From positions 248,001-312,000 of the forward strand of contig CAWETE010000012.1 in assembly GCA_963811895.1 (NCBI GenBank): a DNA stretch of 64,000 nucleotides, in the 5' to 3' direction. The translations under genes and the position numbers were made by a program. The DNA comes from DASSUW01 sp963811895. GTDB taxonomy: Bacteria; Actinomycetota; Thermoleophilia; Solirubrobacterales; Solirubrobacteraceae. The notes below the pieces were generated by a model. It was not told where the DNA came from and ran no database searches. It was given only the letters and a program-made list of their open reading frames with translations. This document shows, piece by piece, positions 1 to 8,354 of the stretch. Position 1 is the first letter of the stretch. Each line of letters opens with the position of its first letter.

Positions 1-149
1 ACGTCAACTGCCTGCTGGGTGGGGCGGCGGCGAATCGCGCCGCGGCGAGGGCGCATGGCGCTTTGACCGGACATATACCGGTCAAGGCGCCAGGGACCGC
101 GAACGGGGTCGAAACCTCGCCGCCCTACCCAGCAGTAGTTGATGTTCGC
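1..149. repeat. Nested palindromic repeat, copy 1 (left end cut by window)
   Basis: The outer arms are inverted: the left arm (1-32, containing GCTGGGTGGGGCGGC) is mirrored by the right arm (111-149, containing GCCGCCCTACCCAGC and ending GTTCGC). Inside lies a second hairpin: 57-70 pairs with 78-91 around the loop ACATATA, with one G-U wobble if transcribed. The same outer arms recur at 43024-43246 with a different interior. No protein is encoded. The copy ends at the stop codon of the leftward SHOCT gene, so it may act as a terminator or be a REP/MITE-like element. Confidence 0.7.
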
Positions 150-384
150 TCAGGCTTCGATCCGGCTGCGCAGAGTCGCGAGCTCTGCGTCGCTGATCAG
201 CGCCGCGCTCGTGCAGATCGGTCAGTGTCTTCAGCGACTCGGCGGGATCCGCCGCCGCGGGCGGCGGCGTCGGGGCGGTCTGGTAGACCCAGCGCCCGAA
301 CTGGCGGCCGCCGAGCCACTCGTCGACGTAGCCGGTGCGGCCGGTGATGGCCTCGGCGCGCATCATGCTGCTGAGCAGGACCAT
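150..384 (-). pseudogene. SHOCT-domain small protein, frameshifted
   Basis: The N-terminal part reads MVLLSSMMRAEAITG and continues to a helical segment LKTLTDLHERG, which is the start of a SHOCT domain (short C-terminal domain, roughly 30 residues, helix-turn-helix hairpin). The second SHOCT half, ISDAELATLRSRIEA followed by a stop, is present in another frame. A one-base insertion or two-base loss near 195-205, in a GCGGCGC run, separates them. It is the last gene of the leftward operon, 10 bases after the FadR-type regulator, and ends at the palindromic repeat. SHOCT proteins have no firm function; some are membrane-associated oligomerisation modules. The break looks like a simple indel. 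Confidence 0.55.
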
Positions 385-394
385 GGCGACGAGC

Positions 395-1099
395 CTAGTC
401 GCGTTCGCGCGTCATGGCCAGCACGTCGCGCAGGTAGAGCAGGTGCTCGCGCATCGCGCGCTCGGCGCGCGGGCGGTCGCCCTTCTCGATCGCCCTGAGC
501 AGCGCGGCGTGCTGGTCGAGCACGGCCTCGGGGACCACCGCGTCGCGGAGCTCGGCCATCAGCCGCGGCTGGAGGACCTCGATCACCCAGCCGGTCAGCG
601 CCTGGGCGATCCGGTTGCCGGCCGCCGCCGCGATCTCGCGGTGGAACTCGGTGTCGGCGGCGTGGATGGCGTCCATGTCGGCGCCGGCCTCGGTCTCGGC
701 CGCGAGCGCCGCGCGCAGGCGGTCGACCGTCTCCTCGCCCGCCTGCAGCGCGGCGAGGCCGGCGACCGGGACCTCGAGCAGGATGCGCGCCTCGAGCAGC
801 TCCTCGAGTGACACGGCGCCGGTCTCGACCATCATGTCGACGCTGTCGGAGAGGCTGCGGCGGACGCCCTGGTCGGCGGTGTGGGCGACGAAGATGCCGC
901 CGCCGGGACCCTTGTTGGCGCGGATCAGGTTGCCGGACGCCAGCAGCTTGAGCGCCTCGCGCAGGGTGGGGCGGCTGACCCCGAACTCGGCCGCGAGGTC
1001 CTCCTCGCGGCCCAGGAAGTCCCCCGGTCCGAGGCCCTCGTGCTGGATGCGGTGCTGCAGCGCCGCCGCGACCTGCTCGCTGGCGCCGCGGATCTTCAC
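395..1099 (-). CDS. FadR/GntR-family transcriptional regulator
   Basis: About 234 residues, the usual length of the FadR subfamily. The N-terminal winged helix-turn-helix contains the typical GntR signature 'REEDLAAEFGVSRPTLREAL' near residues 32-51. The C-terminal all-helical FCD effector domain follows, with the metal/ligand histidine region 'HAADTEFHREIA' and a late 'DQHAALLRAIEKGD'. The start is the GTG overlapping the stop of the upstream acyl-CoA ligase (GTGA). Lying inside an aromatic-acid operon, it probably senses a pathway acid or its CoA thioester and controls the operon, likely from the 6782-6845 divergent promoter. The effector is not predictable from sequence. Confidence 0.88.
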   Translation of the reverse strand: MKIRGASEQVAAALQHRIQHEGLGPGDFLGREEDLAAEFGVSRPTLREALKLLASGNLIRANKGPGGGIFVAHTADQGVRRSLSDSVDMMVETGAVSLEELLEARILLEVPVAGLAALQAGEETVDRLRAALAAETEAGADMDAIHAADTEFHREIAAAAGNRIAQALTGWVIEVLQPRLMAELRDAVVPEAVLDQHAALLRAIEKGDRPRAERAMREHLLYLRDVLAMTRERD

Positions 1100-2280
1100 G
1101 ACCAGCCCCGCTCCCGCAGGTCGACGACGCGGCGCGACTTGTTGTCGCTGCGCGGCAGCACGCCGGGGGCGACGGGCACGATCCGCACGCGCAGGCCGAG
1201 CTGGTGTCGCATCACGTCCTGCAGCCGGCGCGCCGACGAGCCGTCGCCGAGCTCGACCTCGAGCTTGACCTCGTCCATGCCGCCGGCCTCGGTGTAGAAG
1301 GTGATCCGGAACTCGCCCCCGGTGACCCCGCGCACGGCCTCCTCGATCGCCGACGGGTACACGTTCATGCCGCGGATGACCACCATGTCGTCGGTGCGGC
1401 CGACGATCCCGCCGGGCAGCCAGCGGTCGTCGTGGCCGCCGGGGCAGCGCTCGTCGGTGTTGAGCACGACGTCGCCGGTGCGGTAGCGCAGGACGGGGAA
1501 GCCGGTGCGGCCCAGAGGCGTCACCAGCAGCTCGCCGCGCTCGCCGGCGGGCGCGGTGATCTCGCACGCGAACTGCGACTCGTCGATGTGCAGGCCGCCG
1601 CCCTCGGGGCACGGGTAGCCGAACGGGCCGGCCTCGGTCGAGCCCGCGTGCTCGTACACGCGCGCCCCGAAGGCCTCCTCGATCGCGGCCTTGACGGCGG
1701 GCAGCGAGCCGCCCGGCTCGCCGGTGCAGACCACGGCCCGGATGCTGTCGAGCGCCGCCTCCATCCGCTGCTCGACCGCCACCTCGTGGAGCCTCAGCGC
1801 GTACGTGGGGGTGCAGGCGAGCGCGGTGGCCCGGGTCTCGGCGATCGTCTGCAGGCGCTGGGCGGAGGTCATGCCGCCGGTCACGATCGCCATGGCGCCG
1901 ACCTCCTGCAGCCCCTCCTTGGTCGCCCAGAAGTGCACGTGCGGGCCGAAGCTGAAGGCGAGCGCGACACGGTCCTCCGCCCCGATGCCGATCTGCTCGA
2001 AGTTGCGCGCCAGGCACGCGCGCCACCACGCCCAGTCCTCGGCGGTGTCGAGCACGCGCAGCGGCGGCCCGGTCGTGCCGCTCGTCTGGTGCATGGCCAC
2101 GTAGCGGTCCAGCTCGTAGGTGAGGTTGGTGCCGAACGGCGGGTGCGCGGCCTGGTCGGCGACGAGCTCCTGCTTGGTCAGCGGCGGGAGCTCGGTCGTG
2201 CGATCCCAGCCCGCCAGCCGGGCCTGCCAGAAGGGGTTGCTGGCGAGGACGAGCTCGAGCAGGTCGCCGTAGGCGATCAC
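1096..2280 (-). CDS. Phenylacetate-CoA ligase-like (PaaK family) adenylate-forming enzyme
   Basis: About 394 residues, close to PaaK-type ligases (around 430). The ATP/AMP-binding P-loop 'TSGTTGPP' lies near residue 67, the A5-type motif 'YEHAGSTEAGPFGYP' in the middle, and 'YRTGDVV' and 'GRTDDMVVIRGMNVYP' mark the later adenylation motifs and the start of the small C-terminal domain. The family activates aryl acids with ATP to the acyl-AMP and then to the CoA thioester in the cytoplasm. It overlaps the ABC ATPase gene by 4 bases and the regulator by 4 bases. With PobA and an aldehyde dehydrogenase nearby, the substrate is probably an aromatic acid other than, or in addition to, phenylacetate. 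Confidence 0.85.
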   Translation of the reverse strand: MIAYGDLLELVLASNPFWQARLAGWDRTTELPPLTKQELVADQAAHPPFGTNLTYELDRYVAMHQTSGTTGPPLRVLDTAEDWAWWRACLARNFEQIGIGAEDRVALAFSFGPHVHFWATKEGLQEVGAMAIVTGGMTSAQRLQTIAETRATALACTPTYALRLHEVAVEQRMEAALDSIRAVVCTGEPGGSLPAVKAAIEEAFGARVYEHAGSTEAGPFGYPCPEGGGLHIDESQFACEITAPAGERGELLVTPLGRTGFPVLRYRTGDVVLNTDERCPGGHDDRWLPGGIVGRTDDMVVIRGMNVYPSAIEEAVRGVTGGEFRITFYTEAGGMDEVKLEVELGDGSSARRLQDVMRHQLGLRVRIVPVAPGVLPRSDNKSRRVVDLRERGWS

Positions 2281-3017
2281 CGCGCGACCCTAGCCTCTTC
2301 GCGCTTGATCAGGCGGTAGACGTGCGCGCGCAGGTGCGCGAACTCGGGCAGCTCCTTGGTGTCGACCTGGTCGCGGGGCCGGGGAAGCTGGACGTCGAGG
2401 ATCTCCTTGACCGTGGTGGGGGAGGGGGACAGGACGACGATCCGGTCGCTCAGGTAGACCGACTCGTCGATGTCGTGCGTGACGAAGACGATCGTCACGT
2501 CGTAGCGCTCGCGCACCTCGAGGATGAGGTCCTCGAGGTCGGCGCGGGTCTGCGCGTCGACAGAGGCGAACGGCTCGTCCATGAGCAGGATCTGGGGCTG
2601 GTAGGCGAGCGCGCGGGCGATCGCCACGCGCTGCTGCATGCCGCCCGAGAGCTGCCACGGGTAGCGGTCGATGAAGCCCGTGAGGCCGACGGCCTCGACC
2701 GCCTCGTCGACCAGCTTCGCGCGCTCGGCCTTGCTCTTGTCGCGCAGCGGCAGCGCGACGTTCTTGCGCACCGACAGCCACGGCATCAGCGAGCGGCTGT
2801 ACTCCTGGAAGACGAGCGCCATGACCTTGTCCTCCTGGAGCACGACCTCGCCGGACGTGGGCGCCAGGAGGCCGGCGATGCACTTCAGCAGCGTGGTCTT
2901 GCCGCAGCCGGACGGGCCGACGACGCTGACGAACTCGCCCTCCACGACCGTGAAGTCGAGCTCGGCGATGGCCTGCGTGTCGCCGTAGGACTTGGACAGG
3001 TGGCGGATCTCGAGCAT
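2277..3017 (-). CDS. ABC transporter ATPase, SsuB/TauB (nitrate/sulfonate/taurine) type
   Basis: About 246 residues. Walker A 'GPSGCGKTT' lies near residue 34, the Q-loop 'FQEYSRSLMPW' is characteristic of SsuB/TauB-type ATPases, the signature is 'LSGGMQQRVAIARA', Walker B is 'ILLMDEPFASVD', and the switch histidine is in 'FVTHDIDE'. It energises import through the two permeases immediately upstream in the operon (ATGA overlap at 3015-3019). In this subfamily substrates range from sulfonates to aromatic acids. Here an aromatic acid feeding PobA is the likeliest cargo, but no substrate-binding protein gene lies in the window to confirm it. Confidence 0.9.
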   Translation of the reverse strand: MLEIRHLSKSYGDTQAIAELDFTVVEGEFVSVVGPSGCGKTTLLKCIAGLLAPTSGEVVLQEDKVMALVFQEYSRSLMPWLSVRKNVALPLRDKSKAERAKLVDEAVEAVGLTGFIDRYPWQLSGGMQQRVAIARALAYQPQILLMDEPFASVDAQTRADLEDLILEVRERYDVTIVFVTHDIDESVYLSDRIVVLSPSPTTVKEILDVQLPRPRDQVDTKELPEFAHLRAHVYRLIKREEARVAR

Positions 3018-3755
3018 CAGCTGTGCGCTTCCCTGTGCCAGGCCAGCACCCGGCGTTCGACGAGGATGAAGATGAGGTTGAGGACGTAGCCGAGGATCCC
3101 GAGCAGCAGGATGCCCGACCACATCTCGGGGATCGCGAACGAGCGCTGCGACTGGAGCACGAAGAACCCGATCCCGTTCGTGCTCGCGACCATCTCGCTG
3201 ATCACCATCAGGATCAGGGCCAGCGACAGGCTCGTCCGCATGCCGGCGAAGATCTGCGGCATCGCGGCGGGGAGCGTGGCGCGGCGGGGCACTCCGTAGA
3301 CGCGGGCGGTGTCGGTGAGCGTCGGGTCGATGCCGCGGATGCCGTCGATCGTGTTGAGCAGCACCGGCCACAGGCAGACGAAGGCGATGATCGCCACCTT
3401 CATCGAGTTGCCCACGCCGATGACCACGATCGCCAGCGGCAGCAGCGCCGGCGGCGGGATCGCGCGCAGGAACTCCACGATCGGCGCCGCCGCCCGGCGC
3501 GCGGTGTCGTTGAGCCCGAGCGGGATCCCCACCAGCACCGCGATCGCGACGGCGAGGAAGTAGCCGGCCGTGAGCCGCAGCAGGCTCGGGACGACGTCGC
3601 TCCCGACGCGCTCGAACAGCCACGTCTCGCTGAAGGTCTCCAGGATCTTGGTCAGCGGCGGGTAGTAGAAGGTGTCCGAGCCGGCCGACCAGATCGCCCA
3701 CAGGCCGAGCAGCAGCAGCGGGACGAGCACCTCGAGGACCGGGGCCACGCGCCTC
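3017..3755 (-). CDS. ABC transporter permease, SsuC type (second copy)
   Basis: About 245 residues with roughly six membrane segments, starting with 'VLVPLLLLGLWAIWSAG'. The BPD_transp_1 domain is clear, with the EAA-type loop around 'DTARVYGVPRRATLPAAMP' that docks on the ATPase. The start is the ATG at 3755, overlapping the stop of the other permease gene. It probably forms a heterodimer with the 3754-4509 permease. The two are clear paralogues: the segment 'EFLRAIPPPALLPLAIVVIG' here corresponds to 'EFLRPIPSVALVPLAVLIYG' there. Confidence 0.88.
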
Positions 3756-4509
3756 ATGCCGCGACCTGCCGGTGCGAGGGATGCCAGTGCAGCACGCGCC
3801 GCTCGGCTTGCGTGGTGGCGATGTTGAGCAGCCAGCCGAGCAGGCCCGTGGTGATGATCAGCGCGTACATGACCTCGACCGCACCGCTCGAGCGGGCGAC
3901 ATTGATCTCGCGCCCGAGACCGGCGCTGCCGATCACGATCTCCGCCGTGACGGCCAGGATCAGCGCGACGGCGCTGCTGATGCGCAGACCGGTGGCGATG
4001 TAGGGGACGGCGCTGGGCAGCGTCACGCGATAGAGCCGCTCGAAGCGGCCGAGGCCGAACGACCGCGCGGTGTCGGTGGTCACCGGGTCGACGTCCTGGA
4101 CGCCGTAGAGCGTCTGCACGAACAGTGGCCAGAAGCTGGCGAAGGCGGCGAGGAAGACCTTGCTCTCCAGGCCGACGCCGTAGATCAGGACGGCGAGCGG
4201 CACGAGCGCGACCGAGGGGATCGGCCGCAGGAACTCGACGACGAAGCGCACGGAGCGATACGCGGTGGCGCTCGAGCCGATCACGATGCCGAGCGGGATC
4301 GCGAGCACGGCGGCGATGCCGAGGCCGAGGGCCCAGCCCTGCAGCGTGCTGCCGACGGCGCTCCAGAAGTCGCCGTCGCCGAGCAGCTCGGCGAGCTCGG
4401 CGACCGTGGCCGCCATCGACGGCACGTGGTCCTCGTTGAGCAGGCCGATGCCGACCACCAGCTGCCACAGGGCGAGCACGCAGACGACCGCGACGGTGGG
4501 GGCGATCAT
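3754..4509 (-). CDS. ABC transporter permease, SsuC type (first copy)
   Basis: About 251 residues with an N-terminal membrane segment 'VAVVCVLALWQLVVGIG' and five further hydrophobic segments. The cytoplasmic coupling loop reads 'DTARSFGLGRFERLYRVTLP'. ATGA overlaps on both sides (pobA upstream, second permease downstream) show tight translational coupling. The two-permease, one-ATPase arrangement fits a heterodimeric importer. Direct coupling to a hydroxybenzoate hydroxylase gene suggests import of a hydroxylated or methoxylated benzoate; that is inference. Confidence 0.88.
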   Translation of the reverse strand: MIAPTVAVVCVLALWQLVVGIGLLNEDHVPSMAATVAELAELLGDGDFWSAVGSTLQGWALGLGIAAVLAIPLGIVIGSSATAYRSVRFVVEFLRPIPSVALVPLAVLIYGVGLESKVFLAAFASFWPLFVQTLYGVQDVDPVTTDTARSFGLGRFERLYRVTLPSAVPYIATGLRISSAVALILAVTAEIVIGSAGLGREINVARSSGAVEVMYALIITTGLLGWLLNIATTQAERRVLHWHPSHRQVAA

Positions 4510-5672
4510 GCGTACGGCATCCCGGTGTAGTTCTCGGCCAGCATCGTCGAGGCGGCCTCGGAGCTCGTGACGTAGTCGAGCTCGGCGCGCTGGAGGCGCT
4601 GCTGGATCTCGTCCTCGTCGGGGAAGCGATGGAGCATCGAGGTCATCCACCAGCTGAAGTGCTGCACGCGCCAGACCCGCTGGAGGCACTTCTCGGAGTA
4701 GCCGTCGAGCCCTGACTCGTCGTCTTTGGTCAGCCAGTCGGTGAGCGCCTGGGCGAGCACGCGCACGTCGGCGACCGCGAGGTTGAGGCCCTTGGCGCCG
4801 GTCGGCGGGACGATGTGCGCCGCGTCGCCGGCCAGGTAGAGCCGCCTGTACTGCATCGGCTCGACGAGGAACGAGCGCATCGGCGTGATCGCCTTCTCGA
4901 TCACCGGGCCCTCCTCGAGCGTCCAGCCCGGCTTCTCGAAGCGCGTGTGGAGCTCCTCCCAGATCCGCTCGTCGGGCCAGTTCTCGATGTCGTCGTGCGG
5001 GTCGACCTGGATGTAGAGCCGGCTGAGCTGGGGCGACCTCAGGCTGTGGAGGGCGAAGCCGCGCTCGTGCGTGGCGTAGATGAGCTCGTCGGTCGACGGC
5101 GCGACCTCGGCCAGGATCCCGAGCCAGCCGAACGGGTACTCGCGCGTGCGGTGCGTGAGGACGCCGTCGGGGATGGCGTCGCGGCAGACGCCGTGGAAGC
5201 CGTCGCAGCCGGCGATCGCCTTGCAATCGAGCTGGTGATCCTCGCCCTCGTGGCGGTAGCGGATCGTGCTGCTCTCGGGGTCGACCTCGACGTCCTCGAC
5301 CTCGAAGTGCAGCGGCTGGCCCGCCTCGCGGCGGGCGGCGATGAGGTCCTTCACGACCTCCTGCTGGCCGTAGACCATGATCGCCCGCCCGACCAGCGCC
5401 TCGAAGTCGATCCGGTGTCCCTCGCCGTCGTAGCGCAGCTCGATGCCCTCGTGGAGCGCGCCCTCCCGGTCCATCCGCTCGCCGACGCCCGCCTCGCGCA
5501 GCGTGTCCATCGTCCCCTGCTCGAGCACGCCGGCGCGCACGCGCTGGATCACGTAGTCCTCGTCGCGGTTCTCGAGGACGACCGACTCGATCCCGTTCAG
5601 GTGCAGCAGGTGGGCGAGCAGCAGGCCGGCCGGGCCGGCGCCGACGATCCCGACCGGGACGTCTATCCCCAC
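4506..5672 (-). CDS. pobA: 4-hydroxybenzoate 3-monooxygenase
   Basis: About 388 residues, the length of PobA flavoprotein hydroxylases. The Rossmann FAD motif 'GIVGAGPAGLLLAHLL' sits at the N-terminus, the DG motif is 'AGCDGFHGVCR', and the second FAD motif 'GDAAHIVPPTGAKGLNLAV' is near residue 290, matching PobA rather than generic FAD_binding_3 proteins. The enzyme uses NAD(P)H and O2 to convert 4-hydroxybenzoate to protocatechuate. It starts with GTG inside the last codons of the MetE-like gene (10-base overlap) and overlaps the first permease gene. No protocatechuate ring-cleavage genes are present, so these must lie elsewhere. Confidence 0.9.
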   Translation of the reverse strand: MGIDVPVGIVGAGPAGLLLAHLLHLNGIESVVLENRDEDYVIQRVRAGVLEQGTMDTLREAGVGERMDREGALHEGIELRYDGEGHRIDFEALVGRAIMVYGQQEVVKDLIAARREAGQPLHFEVEDVEVDPESSTIRYRHEGEDHQLDCKAIAGCDGFHGVCRDAIPDGVLTHRTREYPFGWLGILAEVAPSTDELIYATHERGFALHSLRSPQLSRLYIQVDPHDDIENWPDERIWEELHTRFEKPGWTLEEGPVIEKAITPMRSFLVEPMQYRRLYLAGDAAHIVPPTGAKGLNLAVADVRVLAQALTDWLTKDDESGLDGYSEKCLQRVWRVQHFSWWMTSMLHRFPDEDEIQQRLQRAELDYVTSSEAASTMLAENYTGMPYA

Positions 5673-6781
5673 ACCTCCTGCGCGGTCTCGACGATCAGCC
5701 GCAGCTTGGCCTCCTGCTGCTCATGGCTCAGCACGTTGCCCTCGACCGTCGAGGAGAAGCCGCACTGGGGAGAGAGGCAGAGCTGGTCGAGGTCGACGTA
5801 CTGCGACGCCTCCTCGATGCGGCGCTTGAGCAGGTCCTTGTCCTCGAGGTCGCCCTTCTTGGTGGTTACGAGGCCGAGGACGACGATCTTCCCGGGCGGG
5901 ACGAAGCGCAGCGGCTCGAAGCCCCCGGAGCGGGCGTCGTCCCACTCCATGAAGAAGCCGTCGACCTGGAGCTCGTTGAAGAGCGCCTCGGCGACGAAGT
6001 CGTAGCCGCCCTCGGCGACCCAGGAGCTGCGGAAGTTGCCGCGGCACATGTGCGTGGTGATCGCCATGCCCTCGGGGCGGCCTTCGAGCGCCTCGTTGAT
6101 GTGGCGGATGTAGCGCTCGTGCAGGTGCTCGGTGTCGGCCTCCTGCTGGGCCATCATCTCGCGCTGCTTGGGGTCGTTGAGGTAGGCGAGGCTGGTGTCG
6201 TCGAACTGCAGGTAGGTGCAGCCGAGCTCGCCTAGCCTTCTCACCTCCTCGGCGTAGGCGCTCGTGAGGTCGTCCCAGAAGCCGTCCATGTCGGGGTAGA
6301 CCGACTCGTCGATCGCCGCCCGGCCGCCGCGGTAGTGGACCATGCTCGGGCTCGGGATCGTCAGCTTCGGCGTGTTCTTGGTCGTCTGCTCCTTCAGGAA
6401 GCTGAAGTGGTCGCCGAAGATCGTGTCGCTGACGCCGAGCTTGCCGTCGATGTGCAGCTTGGCGGGCGTGAACTCGATCGTGCCCTCCTCGTTGCGGAAC
6501 TCGACCTTGAGGTTGCCGGGGGCCGTGTTCACGCCGTCGAGCTGGTAGATGAAGTCCATGTGCCACGAGGCGCGGCGGAACTCGCCGTCGGTGGCCGACT
6601 GCAGGCCGACGTCCTCCTGCATCTTCACGACGTCGCTGATGGCCTCGTCCTCGATGGCCTTCAGCTCGGCGTCGTCGAGCTTCCCGGCCTTGTGGTCGTC
6701 GCGCGCCTGCATCAGCTTCTGGGGCCTCAGCAGGCTGCCGACGTGGTCGGCGCGATATGGCGGGCTCGTCCTCTGTGCCAC
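5663..6781 (-). CDS. Cobalamin-independent methionine synthase (MetE C-terminal)-like methyltransferase
   Basis: About 372 residues, a stand-alone UROD/MetE-like barrel without the MetE N-terminal half. Candidate zinc ligands are visible: 'THMCRGN' (His and Cys), a Glu in 'FFMEWDD', and the C-terminal Cys in 'CLSPQCGFSS'. 'DHVGSLLRP' at the start and 'LQFDDTSLAYL' are typical of the stand-alone archaeal/actinobacterial members. The family transfers methyl groups to a thiol such as homocysteine. As first gene of an aromatic operon, it may handle methyl groups released from methoxylated aromatics, or recycle a methyl carrier. This is inference; simple methionine synthesis is the alternative. 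Confidence 0.8.
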   Translation of the reverse strand: MAQRTSPPYRADHVGSLLRPQKLMQARDDHKAGKLDDAELKAIEDEAISDVVKMQEDVGLQSATDGEFRRASWHMDFIYQLDGVNTAPGNLKVEFRNEEGTIEFTPAKLHIDGKLGVSDTIFGDHFSFLKEQTTKNTPKLTIPSPSMVHYRGGRAAIDESVYPDMDGFWDDLTSAYAEEVRRLGELGCTYLQFDDTSLAYLNDPKQREMMAQQEADTEHLHERYIRHINEALEGRPEGMAITTHMCRGNFRSSWVAEGGYDFVAEALFNELQVDGFFMEWDDARSGGFEPLRFVPPGKIVVLGLVTTKKGDLEDKDLLKRRIEEASQYVDLDQLCLSPQCGFSSTVEGNVLSHEQQEAKLRLIVETAQEVWG

Positions 6782-6806
6782 TTGGTTCCTCCCGTCTGCG
6801 TATCCT

Positions 6807-6823
6807 CGTCAAATAGTCTGACG
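6807..6823. promoter_or_regulatory. Divergent promoter region with CGTCA-N7-TGACG inverted repeat
   Basis: Only 64 bases (6782-6845) separate the leftward aromatic operon from the rightward aldehyde dehydrogenase gene. In its centre is a perfect 5-base inverted repeat, CGTCA, 7-base spacer, TGACG. GntR/FadR-type regulators bind short palindromes of this size, and such a regulator is encoded at the end of the operon, so this is the best operator candidate. A strong ribosome site, GAGGAGGG, precedes the rightward start at 6846. Confidence 0.4.
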
Positions 6824-6845
6824 TGTTCCTGAGGAGGGCGAAGCG

Positions 6846-8318
6846 ATGGCGACCGTACAGGTCGAAGAGCCGCAGCGGCTGTTGATCGGTGGCGAGTGGG
6901 TCGACGCGGGCTCGGGGCGCTCGTGGCAGAGCTCCGGGCCGGTGGAGGGCGAGCCCTCGTCGACTGTGGCCGCGGCCGGCGCCGAAGACGTGCGGCGTGC
7001 GGCCGAGGCCGCCGCGGCGGCGTTCCCGGCGTGGTCTGCCTCGGCTCCGGGCGGACGCCGCTCGCTGCTGAACGCGGCGGCCGGGTTGCTCGAGGAGCGG
7101 GCCGAGGAGATCGCCGGGCTGATGACGGCGGAGACGGGCGGCACGTTCGGCTGGGGCATGTTCAACGTCCAGCTCGCCGCGGGGATGCTGCGCGAGGGGG
7201 CGGCCCAGGCCTACGGCGCGGTGGGCGAGGTGATCCCCTCCGACGTGCCAGGCGTGCTGGCCATGGGAGTCAGGCAGCCGGTCGGCGTGGTGGCCGGGAT
7301 CGCGCCCTGGAACGCGCCGGTCATCCTCGGCGTGCGCGCGATCGCGACGCCGCTCGCCTACGGCAACACGGTGATCCTGAAGGCGTCCGAGGAGTGTCCG
7401 CGGGTCCACGCCGCGATCGCCCGCGTGCTCGTCGACGCGGGCTTCCCCGCGGGGGTCGTCAACCTGATCGTCAACGACCCGTCCGACGCCGCGGAGGTCG
7501 TCGACGAGCTGATCGCGCACCCGGCCGTGCGCCGGATCAACTTCACGGGCTCCACGAAGGTCGGGCGGATCATCGCCGAGAAGGCGGGCCGGCACCTGAA
7601 GCGGGTGCTGCTCGAGCTGGGCGGCAAGGCGCCGTTGTTGGTCCTGGACGACGCCGACCTCGACGAGGCCGCCGCGGCGGCGAACTTCGGCGCCTTCTTC
7701 CACCAGGGCCAGATCTGCATGTCGACCGAGCGGATCGTCGTCGACCGGTCGGTATCCGACGACTTCTGCTCGCGGCTCGCGGAGCGCGCCTCGTCCCTCG
7801 TCGTGGGAGACCCGCGCGAGGCGTCGACCCAGATCGGGCCGATGATCAACTCGGCGGCTCTGCAGCGCGTCTCCGAGCTCGTCGACGACGCCCGGGGCCG
7901 CGGCGCCTCGGTGCTGTGCGGCGGCAGCGCCGAAGGGCTCTGCTACTCGCCGACCGTGCTGGCCGGCGTCACGCCGGAGATGCGGCTCTACGGCGAGGAG
8001 TCCTTCGGCCCGGTCGTCGCCGTCGTCCCGGTCTCCGGCATCGACGAGGCGGTGCGCGTGGCCAACGACACCGAGTACGGCCTGTCCGGCGCGGTCTTCG
8101 GCCAGGACGTCCCCCGCGCCTTCGACGTCGCGAGGCGTATGGAGACGGGGATCTGCCACGTCAACGGAGCCACCGTCCACGACGAGCCCCAGATGCCGTT
8201 CGGCGGAGTCAAGGCGTCCGGCTTCGGCCGTTTCGGCGGGCGGGCCGCCCTGGAGGAGTTCACCGAGCTGCGCTGGATCACGGTCGGCGGCACGGAGGGG
8301 CGCCACTACCCGATCTAG
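6846..8318 (+). CDS. Aldehyde dehydrogenase, benzaldehyde/vanillin type
   Basis: About 490 residues, the full ALDH length. The substrate/cofactor motif 'APWNAPVILG', the NAD-binding 'NFTGSTKVGRIIAEKAG', the catalytic Glu in 'LLELGGKAPLLVLDDAD' and the catalytic Cys in 'FFHQGQICMSTER' are all in place. The 'GQICMST' form is typical of benzaldehyde, salicylaldehyde and vanillin dehydrogenases. It would oxidise an aromatic aldehyde to the acid used by PobA or the CoA ligase. It is divergent from the aromatic operon and probably shares its operator. The ribosome site GAGGAGGG is 8 bases before the ATG. Confidence 0.88.
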   Translation: MATVQVEEPQRLLIGGEWVDAGSGRSWQSSGPVEGEPSSTVAAAGAEDVRRAAEAAAAAFPAWSASAPGGRRSLLNAAAGLLEERAEEIAGLMTAETGGTFGWGMFNVQLAAGMLREGAAQAYGAVGEVIPSDVPGVLAMGVRQPVGVVAGIAPWNAPVILGVRAIATPLAYGNTVILKASEECPRVHAAIARVLVDAGFPAGVVNLIVNDPSDAAEVVDELIAHPAVRRINFTGSTKVGRIIAEKAGRHLKRVLLELGGKAPLLVLDDADLDEAAAAANFGAFFHQGQICMSTERIVVDRSVSDDFCSRLAERASSLVVGDPREASTQIGPMINSAALQRVSELVDDARGRGASVLCGGSAEGLCYSPTVLAGVTPEMRLYGEESFGPVVAVVPVSGIDEAVRVANDTEYGLSGAVFGQDVPRAFDVARRMETGICHVNGATVHDEPQMPFGGVKASGFGRFGGRAALEEFTELRWITVGGTEGRHYPI

Positions 8319-8354
8319 GGCTCGCCTACAATCGCCATCGACCAAGGAGGGAAC

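Noticed and set aside
5721..8345. An 874-codon open frame on the minus strand across the aldehyde dehydrogenase gene
   Set aside because: Arg/Pro/Gly-rich text without domains; it is the antisense of two clear genes and open only because of extreme GC content.
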